From assembly GCA_028287745.1 (NCBI GenBank), contig JAQBPB010000019.1, forward strand, positions 1-64,000: 64,000 bases of DNA, given 5' to 3'. The notes beneath the pieces were generated by a model. The model was not told the origin of the DNA and searched no databases. It saw only the letters and a program-made list of their open reading frames with translations. This document shows, in pieces, positions 61,430 through 64,000 of this stretch (position 1 is the stretch's first letter; every line of letters starts with the position of its first letter). Both the position numbers and the translations under genes were made by a program. The stretch comes from Chloroflexota bacterium. Its GTDB lineage: Bacteria > Chloroflexota > Chloroflexia > Chloroheliales > Chloroheliaceae.

Positions 61430-63388
61430 TTATTTAGGGATCCAGCCTTTCTTTTGAAGCACTTCCAGGCCGAGTAGAGAGATCGTTACGGTTTTGGTAT
61501 CCGGGTCGAAAGCGAATTTAGCCCGCTCGAAATACTGGTAGACCGTATCTTTACCCTGGGCGTTCTTTTCGGTAAATTCTTCCGTAATTGGATAGCCAAA
61601 GCGGGATAACCCACCGTTTTTGTTCCAGAAGGTAAAGAACGCTCCCTTCAGAACATGCTTGGTCTGGTCGAAATACTGCTGGCTGTCGGTGGTTACGGCG
61701 AAACGCCCCGGTGGGAAGAAGCGCCCCTCGATAGCATCATAGCCGATCAAGCCGGTCCTGGGCAGGTCGCCCGGTTTAGCCTGCTCGAATTTCACCCGCT
61801 CGAAATATTGCACAATTTTGTTGGTCTTGGTGCGCGGGTCGTATTCGGTAAACTGCTCTGTCAAAGGATAACCGTAGATACTAAGACCGTTCAGGTCGGT
61901 GCGGAACCAGGTATCCCTGAAATCGCCCTGTAAATAATGGCCGGACTCTTTTATATAAGTCTTTTTAGGATCTTTATCGGTTTCGCCCGGTGGCGGCAGC
62001 TTGTCGGCCGGGTTTACCCCACCGTAGGGGGTAAAATCGGGCAGGTTACTGGCTCCCGGCACTACCGAAACTACCTCGGTGCCAAAGTCGCGGTTCTCAT
62101 AGCGGGCCAGGCGGCCTTCGCTGCTCAGGGCGTAAAGCATGGTCGAACGCAAGCCGCTGACCGAGTTGGCGGCGCTGTTGGTGGTGGCTGCTACCAGCCC
62201 CGGCGTTACCGCTAGATTTAGCTGTATAGGGTCGCTGCCAAACAAGGGGCCGCTTTCGCCGGTGGCGATCTTTTGCCAGCTTTGCCCATCGGTATTGCGG
62301 TAAAAACCGTCGCGGGTAGCGGCATAGACCAGGCCGGAAAGCTGGACATTTGAGTCGGTGGTCAGGCCATAGACGCCGGTCGTAGGCAGCCCGCTGGCAA
62401 CCGGTTGCCAGGTGGTGCGGTCGGTCGAAAGCCGCCAGAGTCTATCGCCATCCCCGGCATACAGATAATTGCCAGAGGCATAAAGCAGGACGGTTATCGG
62501 GCGCGTCGGGTCTGGCCCGGTGCTTTTATCCGGCCCCCACGGACCGGCGTGGCCCCAGGTTTTACCGCCGTCACTCGAAAACTTTACTCTTACCCAGTCC
62601 GGGCTATCGCCCCCGGTCATGTAGGCTGTCCCGATATAGACATTTTTAGGGTTGGTGTGGTCGATTGCCAGCGAAAGGACTTTCAAGTTGGCGGGCAAAG
62701 CGTTGGGCGCCGGGGCGGTGAAGTTCTGGCCGCCATCGGTGCTGTAATAAATCGAGGCGCGCGGTCCGGCCACACTGACATAAAGATTGCGGTTGGTGGC
62801 CGCCAGCAGGTTTATCGGCCGGCCGGTCAGCCCGATATTTTTCCATGTCTTGCCGCTATCGGTGCTCTTAAAAAGGCCGGACTGGTCGGTTCCCAGGTAG
62901 ATGCCTCTTTCCGAGTCTTCGCGGTCAAAGACCAGCGCGGTAACATTTTTTCCTTTGAAATCGGCAACTTCCGTCCAGGTTTTCCCACCGTCCGGGGACC
63001 GGCGCAATCCATCAGCCATTGCCGCGAACAACACCTGAAAGTCAGCCGGGTTTGCCGCCAGGCGATAAAGCACCGGCCTCGCTTCAAATGGGTTGTTCAA
63101 CAAAGTGTTCGTGGCGGCCTGGGTGGTTACCTGGGCGGACGGACTGGCGCTGGCCGGGGTCTTCGCCGCCGGAGTAGCCAGCGTCGTAGAAGAGGCCGGG
63201 CCGGTTAAACCGCCGGTTGCGCTGGTCAGGGCCAGGGCGCCCAGACCGGCCAAACTTGCCAGGATCACCAAGCCAACCAGCAGGCTGCGCCAGGAAGACC
63301 GGGCTTTTTTAGGGCCGGGCCGGTTGGGCCGGTTTTGCTGGGGCGTTTCGGGACGTTGTTCTTTAGGAGAAAAGGTGGTACTTGCCAT
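61430..63388 (-). CDS. membrane-anchored sialidase-like propeller with two FGYP repeat modules
   Basis: 652 residues. A Pro-rich N-terminus precedes one membrane helix (LLVGLVILASLAGLGALAL), a Thr/Ala linker, and a propeller with Asp-box repeats S-x-D-x-G-x-x-W/F (SPDGGKTWTEV, STDSGKTWKNI, STDGGQNFTAP, SSDGGKTWGHA). The C-terminal 180 residues carry two modules: HYLQGDFRDTWF...YGYPLTEQF...QYFERVKFE and KGAFFTFWNKNGGLSRFGYP...QYFERAKFAF. No sialidase active-site Arg triad could be placed, so it may be a YCF48/BNR-type binding protein and not an enzyme. Upstream of the metallophosphoesterase gene in the same orientation. Confidence 0.8.
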   Translation of the reverse strand: MASTTFSPKEQRPETPQQNRPNRPGPKKARSSWRSLLVGLVILASLAGLGALALTSATGGLTGPASSTTLATPAAKTPASASPSAQVTTQAATNTLLNNPFEARPVLYRLAANPADFQVLFAAMADGLRRSPDGGKTWTEVADFKGKNVTALVFDREDSERGIYLGTDQSGLFKSTDSGKTWKNIGLTGRPINLLAATNRNLYVSVAGPRASIYYSTDGGQNFTAPAPNALPANLKVLSLAIDHTNPKNVYIGTAYMTGGDSPDWVRVKFSSDGGKTWGHAGPWGPDKSTGPDPTRPITVLLYASGNYLYAGDGDRLWRLSTDRTTWQPVASGLPTTGVYGLTTDSNVQLSGLVYAATRDGFYRNTDGQSWQKIATGESGPLFGSDPIQLNLAVTPGLVAATTNSAANSVSGLRSTMLYALSSEGRLARYENRDFGTEVVSVVPGASNLPDFTPYGGVNPADKLPPPGETDKDPKKTYIKESGHYLQGDFRDTWFRTDLNGLSIYGYPLTEQFTEYDPRTKTNKIVQYFERVKFEQAKPGDLPRTGLIGYDAIEGRFFPPGRFAVTTDSQQYFDQTKHVLKGAFFTFWNKNGGLSRFGYPITEEFTEKNAQGKDTVYQYFERAKFAFDPDTKTVTISLLGLEVLQKKGWIPK

Positions 63389-63421
63389 GATTCAGGGAAA
63401 CTTACCTTACTACTTATGGAA

Positions 63422-63886
63422 TTATTGGACTGCCCGCAGGTTGGGGCGGCCTTCCAGGATTTTCTTCAAATTGACCAGGGTTTGGACGGTATTCTTGTCG
63501 ATTTCCTTTTCCATCACCAGCTTGTCCAGGAACCGGCCAAAGAAACTGCCGGGCAAAGTGTAATCGCTGGTGAAGGTCACTTCGGTCGTGTCACCGGGTA
63601 AAGGCTTGAATTGCCAGGTGGAGGTGCTTTTGACCCCTTCGGTCGAGCGTGAGACGAAGCGCTTGTTCGGCACATACTCTATAATTTCCAGGATTGTTCT
63701 ATGCTGCATACCAAACATGGTCCCGGCTGCCTCAACTTTAGCGCCCATACCGCGTTCGATAGGGCCAATTGGCTGGAATTTTGTAAAGTTCGGCATAAAT
63801 TTTAGCCCGTTTTGAGGATTGGCGACAAAGTCAAAAACAACCTCGACGGGGGCACTGATATCAATAGATTTGATTATTTCAGCCAT
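63422..63886 (-). CDS. SRPBCC (polyketide cyclase/START-like) protein
   Basis: 154 residues from ATG at 63886; an ATG at 63910 is possible but would add residues before the usual start of the fold. IIKSIDISAPVEVVFDFVANPQNGLKFMPN begins the helix-grip fold (split by length), FVSRSTEGVKSTSTWQFKPL and TEVTFTSDYTLPG are strands, and a long C-terminal helix follows. Such proteins bind hydrophobic ligands in a cavity. Ligand unknown. It precedes the sialidase-like gene by 33 bases in the same orientation. Confidence 0.85.
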   Translation of the reverse strand: MAEIIKSIDISAPVEVVFDFVANPQNGLKFMPNFTKFQPIGPIERGMGAKVEAAGTMFGMQHRTILEIIEYVPNKRFVSRSTEGVKSTSTWQFKPLPGDTTEVTFTSDYTLPGSFFGRFLDKLVMEKEIDKNTVQTLVNLKKILEGRPNLRAVQ

Positions 63887-63974
63887 TTTCGTCCAAACCT
63901 CTTTGTTCAAACCATTTAAAACTTAATAAGACAACTCGCCGGTACCGGAGTATTTACAAACCTTGACCGGCCCC

Positions 63975-63980
63975 ATTATA
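63975..63980 (-). promoter_or_regulatory. -10 element upstream of the SRPBCC gene
   Basis: TATAAT on the minus strand (plus ATTATA), about 90 bases before the start codon at 63886. The -35 position falls at or beyond the window edge and could not be judged. Confidence 0.4.
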
Positions 63981-64000
63981 CCCCATCGGAACCTGCTATG

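Noticed and set aside
61430-63388. True sialidase assignment
   Set aside because: Asp-box repeats are present but a catalytic Arg triad and Tyr/Glu pair could not be placed, so only a propeller call is made.

Overview
The window is a chromosomal stretch of a bacterium, most likely an unnamed member of the Chloroflexota. This placement is an inference. It rests on GC-rich, Gly/Ala/Pro-biased genes, split glycine decarboxylase subunits (gcvPA/gcvPB), a Trp T-box leader, a Flp-type pilin, DUF4242 and GlsB proteins, and secreted proteins carrying a GH(x)nFGYP-type repeat. No rRNA, CRISPR array, insertion sequence or complete prophage is visible.

Region 1 (1-11.1 kb): the 3' part of a PAS hybrid histidine kinase, then a promoter, a Trp-specific T-box leader and the operon trpE-G-S-D-C-F-B-(HAD phosphatase)-(DUF4267-like)-A. 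Tryptophanyl-tRNA synthetase sits inside the biosynthetic operon, so one leader can match both tryptophan synthesis and charging to uncharged tRNA-Trp. Region 2 (11.1-12.3 kb): nine tRNA genes behind a near-consensus promoter, including initiator Met, a CAU tRNA of the Ile2 type, and tRNA-Trp. Region 3 (12.3-15.1 kb): an AT-rich insert-like stretch with a Card1-like PD-(D/E)XK nuclease that has no CARF domain, an AT-rich spacer with repeats, and a degenerate tyrosine recombinase.

Region 4 (15.2-23.1 kb, minus strand): GlsB protein, an OmpR-type two-component system, then an operon whose first gene is a PP2C-like pseudophosphatase joined through one membrane segment to an extracellular beta-propeller, followed by a membrane-anchored protein and a lipoprotein. 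A lone Flp pilin lies upstream. Region 5 (23.4-29.3 kb): an M20-peptidase-like protein that has lost its metal ligands, overlapping a membrane glycosyltransferase; a TlpA thioredoxin lipoprotein; a two-domain 3-hydroxyacyl-CoA dehydrogenase; a DUF4242 protein.

Region 6 (29.7-45.1 kb): lipoate-dependent metabolism. A pyruvate/branched-chain dehydrogenase operon (E1 alpha, E1 beta, E2, E3) runs on the minus strand. It diverges from a glycine cleavage set (gcvT, gcvH, gcvPA, methyltransferase, gcvPB). lipA, which makes the shared lipoyl cofactor, follows a little further on with an AsnC-type effector domain protein. A 2H phosphoesterase, an orphan histidine kinase and a PPOX-family flavoprotein are also here.

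Region 7 (45.2-64 kb): purA with an unusual leader, a Thr/Ala/Gly-repeat lipoprotein, a secreted glycoside-hydrolase-like protein with two repeat modules, an ammonium transporter followed by an unannotated 44-residue membrane peptide, a methyltransferase with a FliG C-terminal-like domain, an ABC exporter with a LysM protein, a VOC protein, metY behind a palindromic operator, a metallophosphoesterase, a sialidase-like propeller with two more repeat modules, and a START/SRPBCC protein.

Recurrent themes are enzyme folds with lost catalytic residues (PP2C, M20, tyrosine recombinase) reused in new architectures, and extended -10 promoters of the form TGnTATAAT.
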